Source of the DNA: Marisa cornuarietis
Lineage: Eukaryota > Mollusca > Gastropoda > Architaenioglossa > Ampullariidae
Assembly: GCA_004794655.1 (NCBI GenBank)
Contig: SMMW01000619.1
Span: 1,550,001-1,614,000, forward strand
DNA: 64,000 nucleotides
Direction: 5' to 3'
The notes beneath the pieces are model-generated. The model had not been told where the DNA came from and made no database searches. It was given only the letters and a program-made list of their open reading frames with translations. How positions within the stretch are numbered: position 1 is the stretch's first letter; each line of letters starts with the position of its first letter. The position numbers were made by a program, and so were the translations under genes. This document shows, piece by piece, positions 33,630 to 46,100 of this stretch.

Positions 33630-34155
33630 AAAAATACAATGATTCCTCACCTATCACCCGGGTTACTTTCTACCCGCGATAGGTGAAAATCCGCAAAGTA
33701 GTGGCGTTACATTTATTTTATTATTTATAAATATTTTAAGGCCTTATAAACCCTTCCCACACTCCTATAAAGCTTGCCCATTCTCTTATTAACAATCTCA
33801 GGTTGACAAACTCGCCCAGGTGGTAGTGGCGGGCACTACATGTACTGTGTACTGTGTTTTCACTCTGTACATACAGTACGATATTCATCCGCTGAGGAAA
33901 TACGTGTACATACTGCATTTTATTTCGATTTCACATTCTTTTAACATGTTTGAATTAACATTATTAATTTTTATATTCTTTTAAATTATTTAGGCAAAAA
34001 TAAGAAAAATCATAAATATTACTTCAATAACTAACTACCGCAAAATCTCGTGATAAATGTGAAAACTCCGCGATAAGAGTGAGATATCTTTACAATAACA
34101 ACTGCCACACTGTGAAGTCGCAATAAGTGAAGCTCGATATAGCGAGGGTCGACTG
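33630..34155 (-). mobile_element. pogo/Tigger-like DNA transposon remnant, non-coding
   Basis: Read on the minus strand from 34,155 the sequence starts CAGTCGACCCTCGCTATA and continues with CACTTATTGCGACTTCAC, the style of pogo/Tigger terminal repeats. At the other side, CACCTATCACCCG ... CGCGATAGGTG (33,650-33,690) and AAAATCCGCAAAGTAGTGG have the same flavour. No transposase frame remains and a matching left terminus was not found, so this is a truncated or non-autonomous copy. Identification is from the look of the termini only. Confidence 0.4.
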
Positions 34156-35028
34156 CAGACCAAAATGTTGGTAAGTTGATGATGCTACACGAGGTATCGA
34201 AAGAGCTTTGGTAACAAGACAGACCGTGTGTTCTCGGGGATATGAAAGAAATGTCTTCACTCAGACTCCAGTGCCAAGGATCAAAGATAACGAGTAAAAC
34301 TCTATACAAATCGGACTGTTGCTCAGGCAACCAAATCTCTTGCTACAGACCTAACTGGCACCGACAGCCCCCAATATCCGTCGCCTTAGCGACGAAGAAT
34401 GGTGGGTGAGCGAGAATCTCTAATGCTCGGTAGCCGCAGCAACTGTAAAAGTCTGAAAACTTCGCGCGAGGTGCACAGCTGACGGTTGGTGCCGCCATTA
34501 TGTTGAACCACTCTCCCTCTCCCACCCCAACCCGGGGTGTTCAAGAGACTGTGCGCCTGAAGACATGATGGTGACAGCAGGCTGATAACTATTTTATGCT
34601 GTGACGCCTCTACAGCCTGATACGATTATCTGACAGCAAGGGCCGCTCGTTTTGAAACAGAATCGCTGCCAGACTAAAGCCCTCAGCACCGCTCGGCATC
34701 AACCACTGCTCTTCCCTATTCTCCAACCCCAAAAGGGTTCAATAATGAGTTTAAGCAAGGCTTTTATCCTTTTTTACAAAATAAAAGATGTTTTATCCTC
34801 CGTTTGATCTCTAGAATGCTTTGCTTACCTGTTGAAAGAGTTTCTTTGAGTATACGCTGATGTTTCTTGCCGGGTTGTCTGCTGCTTCATTTGTTGTCTT
34901 TCGTGTGCAGCGCACTGAGGTCGAACCCACATTGGGAAATGCGCTTCTTATTCTTTTTATTATTCTTTCTTTCTTTTTTCTTTCTTTCGTGCTTGTCAAT
35001 GCTGTGCAGCGTCGTGCATTTCTACTTC

Positions 35029-36022
35029 TGTCTGATCTCACACCTGTACACACCAACCTCTGTCTGATCTCACACCTGTGCACACCTACCTCTGTCTGAT
35101 CTCACACCTGTCCACACCTACCTCTGTCTGATCTCACACCTGTCCACACCTACCTCTGTCTGATCTCACACCTGTGCACACCTACCTCTGTCTGATCTCA
35201 CACCTGTACACACCTACCTCTGTCTGATCTCACACCTGTGCACACCTACCTCTGTCTGATCTCACACCTGTCCACACCTACCTCTGTCTGATCTCACACC
35301 TGTGCACACCTACCTCTGTCTGATCTCACACCTGTCCACACCTACCTCTGTCTAATCTCACACCTGTACACACCTACCTCTGTCTGATCTCACACCTGTG
35401 CACAACTACCTCTGTCTGATCTCACACCTGTACACATCTACCTCTGTCTGATCTCACACCTGTCCACACCTACCTCTGTCTGATCTCACACCTGTGCACA
35501 CCTACCTCTGTCTGATCTCACACCTGTACACATCTACCTCTGTCTGACCTCACACCTGTACACACCTACCTCTGTCTGATCTCACACCTGTCCACACCTA
35601 CCTCTGTCTTATCTCACACCTGTGCACACCTACCTCTGTCTGATCTCACACCTGTCCACACCTACCTCTGTCTAATCTCACAATTGTACACACCTACCTC
35701 TGTCTGATCTCACACCTGTGCACAACTACCTCTGTCTGATCTCACACCTGTACACATCTACCTCTGTCTGATCTCACACCTGTCCACACCTACCTCTGTC
35801 TGATCTCACACCTGTGCACACCTACCTCTGTCTGATCTCACACCTGTGCACACCTACCTCTGTCTGATCTCACACCTGTACACACCTACCTCTGTCTAAT
35901 CTCACACCTGTACACACCTACCTCTGTCTGATCTCACACCTGTACACACCTACCTCTGTCTAATCTCACACCTGTACACATCTACCTCTGTCTGATCTCA
36001 CACCTGCACACACCTACCTATA
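35029..36022. repeat. 32-bp tandem array, about 31 copies
   Basis: CTCTGTCTGATCTCACACCT followed by GTGCACACCTAC (variants GTCC and GTAC) repeats every 32 bp. Most divergence is at that one position, G, C or A, and the order of variants repeats over several units (35,330-35,520 resembles 35,650-35,840), showing block duplication. Confidence 0.95.
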
Positions 36023-37262
36023 ACACAGCTCACAACGATTTTTGACGGGCACCAGTTGGTTGTCTGTGATTTACGCGGGAGCCGTTTACTACAGAGATTC
36101 CAGAGATCAGGCCTGTGCTACATGTGCTACAAGCTTACTTCAAAATGCCTACCTTTTGTTGTACCTGATGCTGTTTATTTCTCACCTAAACTACTTTTCT
36201 ACGCTGATTTCACATTTTAATGCAAGCACTTCGTTACTCACGGCACTGGTAGACACACATTTCTTACAATCAGGTTATTACACTGACTTCTCTTGATTAA
36301 CCGACACTCATTCAGGTGTTGTCAATCGCTCATTGACCAGGTAAGCGCTTTATCACGCACACCTCACATGTTCTGCTGTAAGCCGTCTCACCTGTTGTAT
36401 CTACTGACGAGGGTTGAAGAATTATTTATTTAACACCTCGCTAAGCTGGATTTTTTCCCCGCAAAGATGCTAACACCCCCCCACCACCACCACCACCGTC
36501 CTACATCCGGGCTCTCACTTGTACATTTAGTTCTTTTCAGGGCCGTTTCCTCCCTGCTGTTGGCTAATCTCTGGCTTGTGAGGCTGTCGTGGCCTTATTA
36601 CAAGCGCTGATGGTTGATGGAACCAAATTACGAGACTCAGTCTTCTCTTCCGCTCGTGTCGCCGCCTGTCGCAGTGTGTTTCCAGTGGTCTCCCTTGTTG
36701 AAGTGTGGTGATGTCAGGATTAGTCCCCTCACTACCTGTGAAGCACCAAGCTTTGGAAAGGTTGATTAGTGGCTGTGCGAGTGGAAAATTTAAAAGGATT
36801 GAAAATATGGGGGAGGAAAATCCATCGTGCAATGAAGCAGCAGGATGTATAGCTACACGTAAGACTCATTGAATGAAAGGCGCTGCTGTTATTCCACATA
36901 CGGTATCGAGGGCAAACATCAAGCGGCTACAAACTCTTTTCTCTCTTTTGCGATATCGGAAGTTCTTCGCACATTCCTCGTGTACATCGTGGTCTCAAAT
37001 GTTCGCGCGGTCTCAAAGTATTTTCTCATATTTACTTTGGGAACATCTATCTACAAATAAGTGAATGCTCATCTGATGTGAGTTTGCATACTACCACAGA
37101 CAGCTGTCACTTTCTAGCTGGTCATCAACAGTTTTCTAAAAATACGGAATGGTCATGAAATGTATTAACATGTCTTACTTACATCCTACAATATGTTGGC
37201 ATTTCCACAGAACACGAGTGGTTCACTGAAGTTATAGTTGGAATGTAAAAATAACCTTTCCA

Positions 37263-38012
37263 TTAGACACAGACACTACAGTGACTACTGTAGACACAGA
37301 CTCTACAGTGACTACTGTACACACAGACACTACAGTGACTACTGTAGACACAGACACTACAGTGACTACTGTACACACAGACACTACAGTGACTACTGTA
37401 GACACAGACTCTACAGTGACTACTGTAGACACAGACTCTACAGTGACTACTGTAGACACAGACACTACAGTGACTACTGTAGACACAGACACTACAGTGA
37501 CTACTGTAGACACAGACACTACAATGACTACTGTAGACACAGACTCTACAGTGACTTCTGTAGACACAGACTCCACAGTGACTACTGTAGACACAGACAC
37601 TACAGTGACTTCTGTACACACAGACACTACAGTGACTACTGTAGACACAGACTCTACAGTGACTACTGTAGACACAGACTCTACAGTGACCACTGTAGAC
37701 ACAGACACTACAGTGACTACTGTAGACACAGACACTACAGTGACTACTGTAGACACAGACACTACAGTGACCACTGTAGACACAGACACTACAGTGACTA
37801 CTGTAGACACAGACACTACAGTGACTACTGTAGACACAGACTCCACAGTGACTACTGTAGACACAGACTCTACAATGACTACTGTAGACACAGACTCCAC
37901 AGTGACTACTGTAGACACAGACTCTACAGTGACTTCTGTAGACACAGACTCTACAGTGACTACTGTAGACACAGACTCTACAGTGACTTCTGTAGACACA
38001 GACACTACAGAT
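37263..38012. repeat. 27-bp palindromic tandem array, about 28 copies
   Basis: Each unit contains CTACAGTGACTACTGTAG, an inverted repeat with 7-bp arms and a 4-base loop, followed by ACACAGACA. Variation is limited to CTACA/CCACA, ACT/TCT and GTAGA/GTACA. Since 27 is divisible by three, long frames stay open on both strands; they are not genes. Confidence 0.96.
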
Positions 38013-38590
38013 TAGACACAAACCCAGAGGACTTTTACAAAGAGTGAGTGTGAGTATTCGTACACCAATGTCTCAAATCGTTTTCTGGTGGCGAGTTCTC
38101 CCCCTTGTCTTGGCAGTGACTGCCCTTGCAGAGACGGAAGAAGGCGCACAGAGTTTTGCTGTGAGGAGGCTGGTCATGGTGTGTAACAATCTGAAATCAC
38201 GGAGGTTCTAAAAGGGAAGATAGCAACTGACGTGTGGTATACAGAGGATAACAAGAAAGAAAGGGAACGAAGAAGCTCAGGCTGGCGTCGCCATGTCTTT
38301 CAGAGGAGGACAAAAAAATGTCAGCGTTCTGCTGAAAATCCCAGTAAAGCTGCGGTCTTGGAGCTGGACGCCGCGATAAGAGAACTTGCGAGCCAAGACT
38401 AAGCCCTCGAGGATTGGCCTTATCTCCTCGTGATGGTGATGTCATAAGCGTATTCTGTGTCCTCGTTAAGAATGTCCTCATTTTCGGACATAGACCATCA
38501 TTCTGAATACATGACAACACGTTTCATGCAAGTAATACAGGAAGTTGGGGACTGGTCTATTCATAGCTTTCCCAAATATAACATTTATAG

Positions 38591-38822
38591 CACTCTACTC
38601 CCCTCATCATGTCAGTGACAAGACAACTGTCAATGTCAGCAACACTCTACTCCTCTCATCATGTTAGTGACACTCTACTCCCCTCATCATGTCAGTGACA
38701 CGACAACTGTCAATGTCAGCAACACTCTACTCCCCTCATCATGTCAGTGACACGACAACTGTCAATGTCAGCAACACTCTACTCCTCTCATCATGTTAGT
38801 GACACTCTGCTCCCCTCATCAT
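38591..38822. repeat. Composite repeat with 52-bp and 28-bp units
   Basis: CACTCTACTCCCCTCATCAT starts each unit. Long units add GTCAGTGACACGACAACTGT plus CAATGTCAGCAA; short units end GTTAGTGA. Order is long, short, long, long, short, partial. Confidence 0.85.
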
Positions 38823-38948
38823 GTCCAGGCGCCTTTTCCAGACTCAGTGACCAGGATTTTCTGTTTGAGTGAACTCGTTAACTAAGAGCACATTTCACTT
38901 GATGTGGGAAATCAAAAGCCTGCTTTCACACGCGTATGAGTGCGTGTG

Positions 38949-38950
<2 letters not shown>

Positions 38951-38992
<42 letters not shown>

Positions 38993-39087
38993 AGAGAGAG
39001 TAGTGGAGCGCACGTAGAGAAAGAGAATGGTGTGTGTGTGTGTGTGTGGAGAGAGAGAGTAGTTGAGCGCACGTAGAGAAAGAGAAT

Positions 39088-39169
<82 letters not shown>
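38951..39169. repeat. Three (GT)n tracts with a duplicated spacer
   Basis: GT runs at 38,951-38,991, 39,030-39,048 and 39,089-39,169 are separated by two copies of a 40-bp spacer reading GAGAGAGAGTAGT(G/T)GAGCGC and on to AAGAGAATGG. Confidence 0.93.
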
Positions 39170-39170
<1 letters not shown>

Positions 39171-40705
39171 AATCCACCAGACAAAGGAAGCCTCCACTAT
39201 GTTGTCCTCCCTGTTTCCGTCAAGTGCAGACGATAGATGAGTGTCGACGTTTTTTCCCAGAACATTACCATTATTCTCATAGTCTTTGTTTTCCTTCTCG
39301 TGACTGATGTTCCATTTCTTCTAGCATTTTCTTCGCTCTTGGCTTTAGCGGCTGTTTATCTGACATTGTACCTGTTGGTACAGTCGCCATCTTCACCACT
39401 ACTACCTTGCAACTGTCCTGGTGGATACATAAAGTTGTATTGTAATGTACATGACTGGGGTCCCCTCCACTTCCTTCAAGTCTGGCTTTCAGTGATGTCA
39501 GAGCCAAGCTAAAGACAGATGATCCTCTTGATTCCAGAGTTTTGCATGTTTTGCACCTGCAGCCCTGGCAGAAACCAACAGATTACTTTAGTGTCTCTCC
39601 AAGTCTTCGTGAAACCGATTTTTGTTTTATTTTAATCTTTTCCTCGGCACTCGTTCTCATCTTTGATAATCCGAACTTTTTTTTTTCATAGGATTGGGGT
39701 TGTTGACTTTGGTCGCTTGCTCTTGTCAGAAGTTTGCTGCTAATTCAGTGCCCACGGACCATCCTTACATTCCTCCCTAAAGTAAAGCTTTGCACCTGGC
39801 TTGAAAAGATGGAGTAGTATTTGAGTGAGTTTCAGTGCAGGTGTGCATGGCAAGAAGCTCAGGTAGAATAGAGCGCGAAGACCCTCGGACATGCAAAAAA
39901 ACTCACAATTCCCCCCTCCCTCCCCCACACACATATATATATGGCCGTGATAAACAAAGGCAGAACGACTGCCACACTGTATCTCTTCACACAAAACCAG
40001 CATGAACTGTCACATGACAACTCTCTAATACATCTGTACGCACTGGCAATCACACTGTCATATTCACCCAATATGCTCACACTTCCAGGTTCACATCCTT
40101 ATATTTCTCCCTCCCTGTCTCTCTTTCATTCCCGGGTACATTGAGAAGTGTAACTGTGAGCAAGCCTTGTGTTCATTGCTGTGTGCAGACAAGACTGTGT
40201 GTCTGTGCGGGGCTGGGCCAGAAAATGGGGAGATAAGAGATGACTGGGGTTTGGGGTTATCTCCCAGACAGACTCAAATACAGGATCCGGTCTGTCAGTG
40301 GCCACCGGAAAAGGGTTGTCTCCCTTGAAGAAACTGTCTTCTCTTCTCTATCTCGCTCAGACGTGTTTGTTTGCACGTGCGACTCTTGTGGTGAGCAGGC
40401 GCAGACGATCCAGCAGCCCGTGTGGACTTACTGACTGTTTTCTCAACATGCCCCTTGTACTAGCAACTCTCTTGTCACCATCTACACATTAATTAAGCTG
40501 CCATCTGTACTGCAGTCACTACTAGTGAGGTCAAGGCTTGCATGACTGACCTTAGTCTTTGGTGAGTCGAGTGTAACACCAAACTGAGACTCGACTGATT
40601 GCACGTGCATGCAGGTTCACACAGTTCATTTTAAAACCACTCCTTAAGTCTTCGATTCAGTAGAACATATCGCTACACGGGGGAATGGACGTGCCTTGCA
40701 AAATA

Positions 40706-40713
40706 CAATCAAT

Positions 40714-40777
<64 letters not shown>
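40706..40777. repeat. (AATC)n microsatellite
   Basis: About 18 AATC units with one CAACC interruption. Confidence 0.95.
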
Positions 40778-42367
40778 GACATCGAGAAGACTTACAAAGC
40801 ATGCGAGGGTTAATCGTCTATCCGTGCAGTTATTCAAGTCCTACAAGTTGGTTTTATCTTTACAGAGATGAAATGCAGGCAGACGATGTGTGTGTGTGTG
40901 TGTGCGTGTTGTTTATTGTGTTGGTTTTCAACACTCACCTGCACTCGCAACTTATTGATGTGTCCGTTGAAAGCCGTCTCTCATCTGCTGCCACATCAAA
41001 CTGTAAACAACTCACTCACTCACTCACTCACTCACTATTCTGGGGATAACTTAAGCCTTGGGTTACCTTTCCACGCGATACATTCATCGCTAATTTTCTC
41101 ACTAAATGAGTTTTCATCACATTTCGTCATCTCCTTCTGCTTCTCGCATGGCTTTTGTTTACTGACAACCTTCATGCCGGGTGCTGGACCAAGTCACACT
41201 TAGTTACCCTCGGAACTGCAGTCAGTAGACGACTGACGATGATATCCTTGAGCAGGTTACACGACAACAAAGTAGGCGAGGGCTTTGCCTGGCAACTAGT
41301 CATCTGTAAACAAAAGGATGGGTATCTTTGAGAGGCAGATATCTCTGTGCACACTGTTGTGATACTTCTCTCATTACAAGACAGTTCAGACAGAAATTCG
41401 TCTACTTTGTGGAAAAGCAGAGAGAAAGTACTGGTCGCTAGAGCTTATATGTACCTGGTACACAGAGAGGAAAAACAAATATTAATTAACATGAAGTACA
41501 ATTCCATTTGCTTTTATTTACATCGGCAGTCCCTAGAAAGGTTATTTCCTTTAAGCTGAAAAGTCAACAAATGTCAGGGCTCATGTGATAAGTTGGACTT
41601 AGAAGTCAATGAATTCTTCAAGTTTAGCTTATCTTACATCTGTATTCAGGATTGTATCTAATTAGTAAGTGTTAGCTAGTTAGTTTAGTTAGTTGGTTTT
41701 TACAGGTGTGTGTGTGTGTGTGTTTCTGGTCGGTTAGGTAATCCTTCAGTGTGTGAGTGAGTTTTTTGGTTGACTGCTTGGTTGTATTTAGGGCTTTTCA
41801 AAGATATACAATATCCCTAAATAATACAACATATTTTTCGAGGATGTTGTTACGATTCGTCACTAGAACAAACAGTCTTGAACATCTGTCGGTGTGTTTT
41901 GTCGATCATTAGTAAACACAGCCAGTACGATTTCATAACCACAACAACAGATCTCATTTTGGGGGAAGTTCCTCAACCTCACAGTAAAACACTTTTTATT
42001 TTCTTGCTTTCTTTTCCGCAACCGGGTAATAAGCTTAGGATCTATGAATCTTCCTCTCACCTGGATTTCATTCGTGTCAGCGATTCCTGTGATTTTTCTT
42101 GTTTCTGCTTGTCTGCCTGCATTGATAAATAATTGCATGGCAGCGACTGTCACTTACTGCACTTGGACTACTGTTGTGGATGACCGCACTTGGCGCACCT
42201 ACAAGTACTGAGAGGAGTCATTGACCTTTTTGCATGTAGTGATTAATTTTGACCATGTGACACTTGACCTTTGTGGCGATGGATTAGCTCGTGGTCTCGA
42301 TGTTAGAGAAGTAAACTCGTGTCGCCTCTTTAACTAATGACTGTGGGTTTTTTCTCTTCTGTTGCAG

Positions 42368-42436
42368 GAACTGAAAGCAGCAGCGGAGGCAGCCATGAAA
42401 CGGTATGGACCTTACCCCGAGGACATCAAGTTCGAG
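42368..42436 (+). CDS. Calcium channel alpha-2/delta subunit, exon B
   Basis: 69 bp, 23 codons, phase 0 on both sides. The acceptor is TTCTGTTGCAG and the donor GAG/GTACTG is weaker than consensus. It reads ELKAAAEAAMKRYGPYPEDIKFE, continuing the charged helix begun in exon A and matching the place where alpha2delta proteins have a helix of the form LxAEKxQxxH before the YYNA motif. It is too short to recognise alone, but phase, position and the match of the junctions support it. Confidence 0.78.
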
Positions 42437-43104
42437 GTACTGGGATAGTTTGATCTTTAGAACTTGACAGTCTGGGGTGGGGGAGGCCTCTTCATACGAT
42501 TAGCAACACTTCTTTACACTTATGGTAAATGTTGCGGACGATAAATTGTTTTCTGGGGCGGTATTTGAACTGTCTCCACTAATGAGTTCTTAGAATTGAG
42601 CTCAAATACATATGTTCTGTGTATGTCAGAGAACAAAAGGAAAATCAGGCGGAAATTGTGCGCCTTGTATGTGATTGCCATGAAATGATTAATGCTGCAT
42701 CTGACTTTTCCTCGTGCGGTGAAAACACACTGACTATGTCATGTACTGGCTCCAGTTACTTATCAGAAGGTGAACAAGGCGTGTGTACATCAGTTGTCAT
42801 GAAAATGTCCAACTCACAACCTTTATCATCTGACTTTGAAGACTTGTCACAAGCACCAAGTGCATTTCTAAACCATGAGCAAAGCTGCCGGTTTCCACAA
42901 GACTGCATGGTCAGTGCAAGAGAAGAGTAAATTAATTTAAGCAACAGCGATTCCATCTTCCCCTTCTCTCTCTTTTTATTTTGTTTTAAGCAGCCCATCT
43001 TTGAAACAACTTTTCTGTTTTGCTTCTGTGTAATTTATTTAAATGTTGATGTGTCTGAAATTTCTAATCAGTCGTTACCCTCCTTCTCCTGCATGTAGCA
43101 CGCG

Positions 43105-43106
<2 letters not shown>

Positions 43107-43157
<51 letters not shown>
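43107..43157. repeat. (CA)n microsatellite
   Basis: About 25 uninterrupted CA dinucleotides. Confidence 0.97.
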
Positions 43158-43159
<2 letters not shown>

Positions 43160-46100
43160 TAGAAATAACAGTAAAATAATGCGAGGTGTGCAAACCACAT
43201 AAAGTTTGTCGAAGGCAAATTGCATAGGAATCCCGGGATTTTATGGAATAAAGACTGATCGGTGATCGCATATGAGCTATCGATCATTTAAACAAACGAA
43301 TGAGCCTATACCCGTTCCTATCCCCCGGGCCCAGAATAAAGTGGATGGTGGGTAGAAGGAAGGTAGACAAGAGGCCAGGCAGCACAAGATTGACAAGGTC
43401 CACACTAGGTGGTCTGTAGGCCAATGGCAGTGTCCGTGGTCTGTAGTCCAGCAATCAGCTTACACCTCAAAGCCCAGACACCGCAGCTGATGTCTCCCTT
43501 GTTTACAAGATAATTCCACAGCTTGTCGCTGGCAAACACTGGCAGCATTTCAAAGATTGTCTTTGGCAAATACTGGAAGAATTTCAAAGATTGGTCGTCT
43601 TTGCAATGGTTTCTTCTCCTGGACACGAGGAACAGTTGAACACCTTCCTGGGACACCGTGTGATGTGGGCGGACTGGTGATGGGAGGTTGTCTTCACAGT
43701 TCCTGGGCTTTGATGTCTGCGATAATGTCTGCAAGGCTTCTGAAAAAGATACGGAGGACTTTTGCTGTTAAAGGCCGGCAAATTTCCTCAATTTTTGTAG
43801 TCTTTCCTATTTCTGATCCCTTTTTCTAGAAATTTAAGAGGACATGGAGCACTGAAGACCAATGGTTTCTTTGAAGCTGCCAACGCCAGGTCAAGACTGC
43901 TTACTTATGTAGTAAAAAGATCGCAAAAGTAATAAAATTTCTTTTATTTTTTCATTTTCCTCTGTTAGAAATTAGATATTAAACTATCCTTTATGGTTGT
44001 GTGGACTGCAGATTGTTTTCACATCATTCAATTTACGGTTATAGTTATGCACAAAGGTTCAAGCAAGCGACCTATTGAACGAGGAAACTAATACATGGAA
44101 GAAAAATTAACAAAAGAAACAAAACCAAGAAGTTTTCAAGGTGCATACAAATTATATCCAGATCTGTCCTATCTTGCCTTGAAGACTGCGGATAGCAAAA
44201 AAAGAGAAAAAAAAAGAAAGGTTGGCAAGGAGACATTCGTGAGTCTCAATCTGATTACAGAATGTTGGAGACTTAGTCAAGAAACTGCTTTAGGCTTGAA
44301 TTCGTTCTCCTTTTCTGCTTTTTTTTATCCTGACATCTTTGCCTGTACCTCTGCTGTGTTTTAGAAGGTTTAACAAAATGTACGCAGCAATGGATTTTTG
44401 TGAAGTAAAAGTGGTTGAAAGTAAGCAAGTGTAACATGACAGCCATTTGCACTTTTTTCTTTCACCGGCGCGATCTTCTTTCTCTTTCTCTCTCAACTTC
44501 CTCCTTCTTTTTTCCATGACCCACCCAGCCCCAGGCCACCCCACAACTAGTGAGGAGCAAGCTGCAAGCTGTTCTATTGAAATCAGTGTCTTTCGACATT
44601 TTATAGAGAACCCAGAGAGAAATATGTTACCGTATGGACGAGGCTTGTCTCTGGAGTGAGATCCAGGTTTAAGAATCTTCCAGAAACTCTGCCACGCATG
44701 TAGGGTCAAGCTTCTCCTGCTGTCACAGAGAAACTGAGTTCGATTTCTGATTTAGAGGAAGATGCTGACACCACAAAACCAGACTAGGAAGGCGAGAGAT
44801 GGGCTCAAACCAGAGCATCGGTGTTTGTCGGGGTGGAGTGTTTTATTTTGCAGAATCAAGTTGATGCGACATGGACTGGGCTTCATTCGCTCTTCGTGGA
44901 GAAATATTTTGCTAGTCATAGATACCACTTGGGTATTTTCCAAAGCTCTCTTTCGCTTTCCTTGATAGAAATTGTTATGGCTTGCGGTAGCTGGAAGTTG
45001 CCGGTTCTGACGACTGGCTACTTTCTGTGTATGTTGGTCATTCAAACAGATGTCAACAGGCATGGAGGAGGAGACATGAAATCCAAGACAAACAGTTTCT
45101 TGTATTTCTCCCTTCCTTATGTCTTCCTAATTCTCTTACTTTCTTCTTTCTTTCCTAAACTAACCTGCTATACGATAGTCACAACATTAGGCGATAAGAT
45201 AAAACAAGTGATGACACAGATTAACAAATCGGCTGACGATGGTCTGACAGACAAAGTGGACAGGGAGGCATTAATGACTGTTAATTTAAAAAAAACGCAA
45301 ACATAAAACAAGGGTGAATTGCTTTCATATTGGGCAAAGATTAATTTTTTTTAAATCAGTCTGAATGCGATAAAATAAATCAGTGTTAAATAACACAAAG
45401 AGCGTCTTATTTTGGGAGCACTTTAATATTATCAGAAAATACCTCTTGGTGTCCTGTGACACTTCGGTCAGCTGCACCAGCAGCTTTACAAATCGGCCAA
45501 AAGCTAAAGTTCATGACCTCGTAAGCAAAGACACGTACGGCAGACGAAATACTGTTGTGATCAGGTGACCACCCCTGCCATGAAAGTTGACAGCAACTAG
45601 TGAGAGAAAGCTCGGCATCTTCAGGGGCCGTGTCACAAACCTTAGCTACCCCCCCCCCCCACGGCCTAACTTTGCCTTATTCCCTTGAGCAAGCCATTTG
45701 TCTGCACATTTTAGTTCAAGAACCGTGCATCCCTCTGGTCCATAGCTACCACGGGGGTAGTGTTACCCCTGTTTCATGACTCCGGTTCCTGGGTTAATGC
45801 TACCTCTGCTGTATGACTACTTCCCCAGACGAGAGGAGAACTTGTTAAGGTGGAGGTGGCTTAAGCTGCCAGACACCAACTTTTCTTATTTTCTGGGAAC
45901 TCCAGTTTCTGCCCTTTTCGTGACTTGCCTCTGTTAGTTGTTTCCCTGGCATCCTGCAAAGTTTGTCCACGTCCTCGGTGACAGTTTGCTCCCTCTTTCG
46001 GCGCCGGGAAGTTTCTCGACTTTTCTAAGTCTTCTAAGGTTTTCTTGCATTCTTCAGGCATATTTTAACGTGTCTGGCAGCGTTTGTGAAGACCTTTCGA

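Larger units (their letters stand above)
20666..42367 (+). other. Intron A-B, about 21.7 kb
   Basis: Begins GTGAGT and ends TTCTGTTGCAG. It holds microsatellites, a 119-bp hairpin, a pogo-like remnant, and 32-bp and 27-bp arrays, listed separately, with no other gene that I can support. Stretches at 23.1-25.5, 26.5-28.7, 29.3-31.6, 32-33.6, 34.2-35, 36-37.2 and 39.2-42.3 kb look like ordinary intron. Confidence 0.75.

Noticed and set aside
37263..38012. CRISPR array
   Set aside because: Units are contiguous with no unique spacers, and the setting is a eukaryotic intron.
37232..38047. Four long overlapping open frames (244-269 codons) on both strands
   Set aside because: All arise from a 27-bp tandem unit with no stop in those frames; no start context, domain or flanking coding sequence.
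44821..45306. 161-codon + strand frame
   Set aside because: A hydrophobic stretch is present but there is no family resemblance and it lies within an alpha2delta intron.
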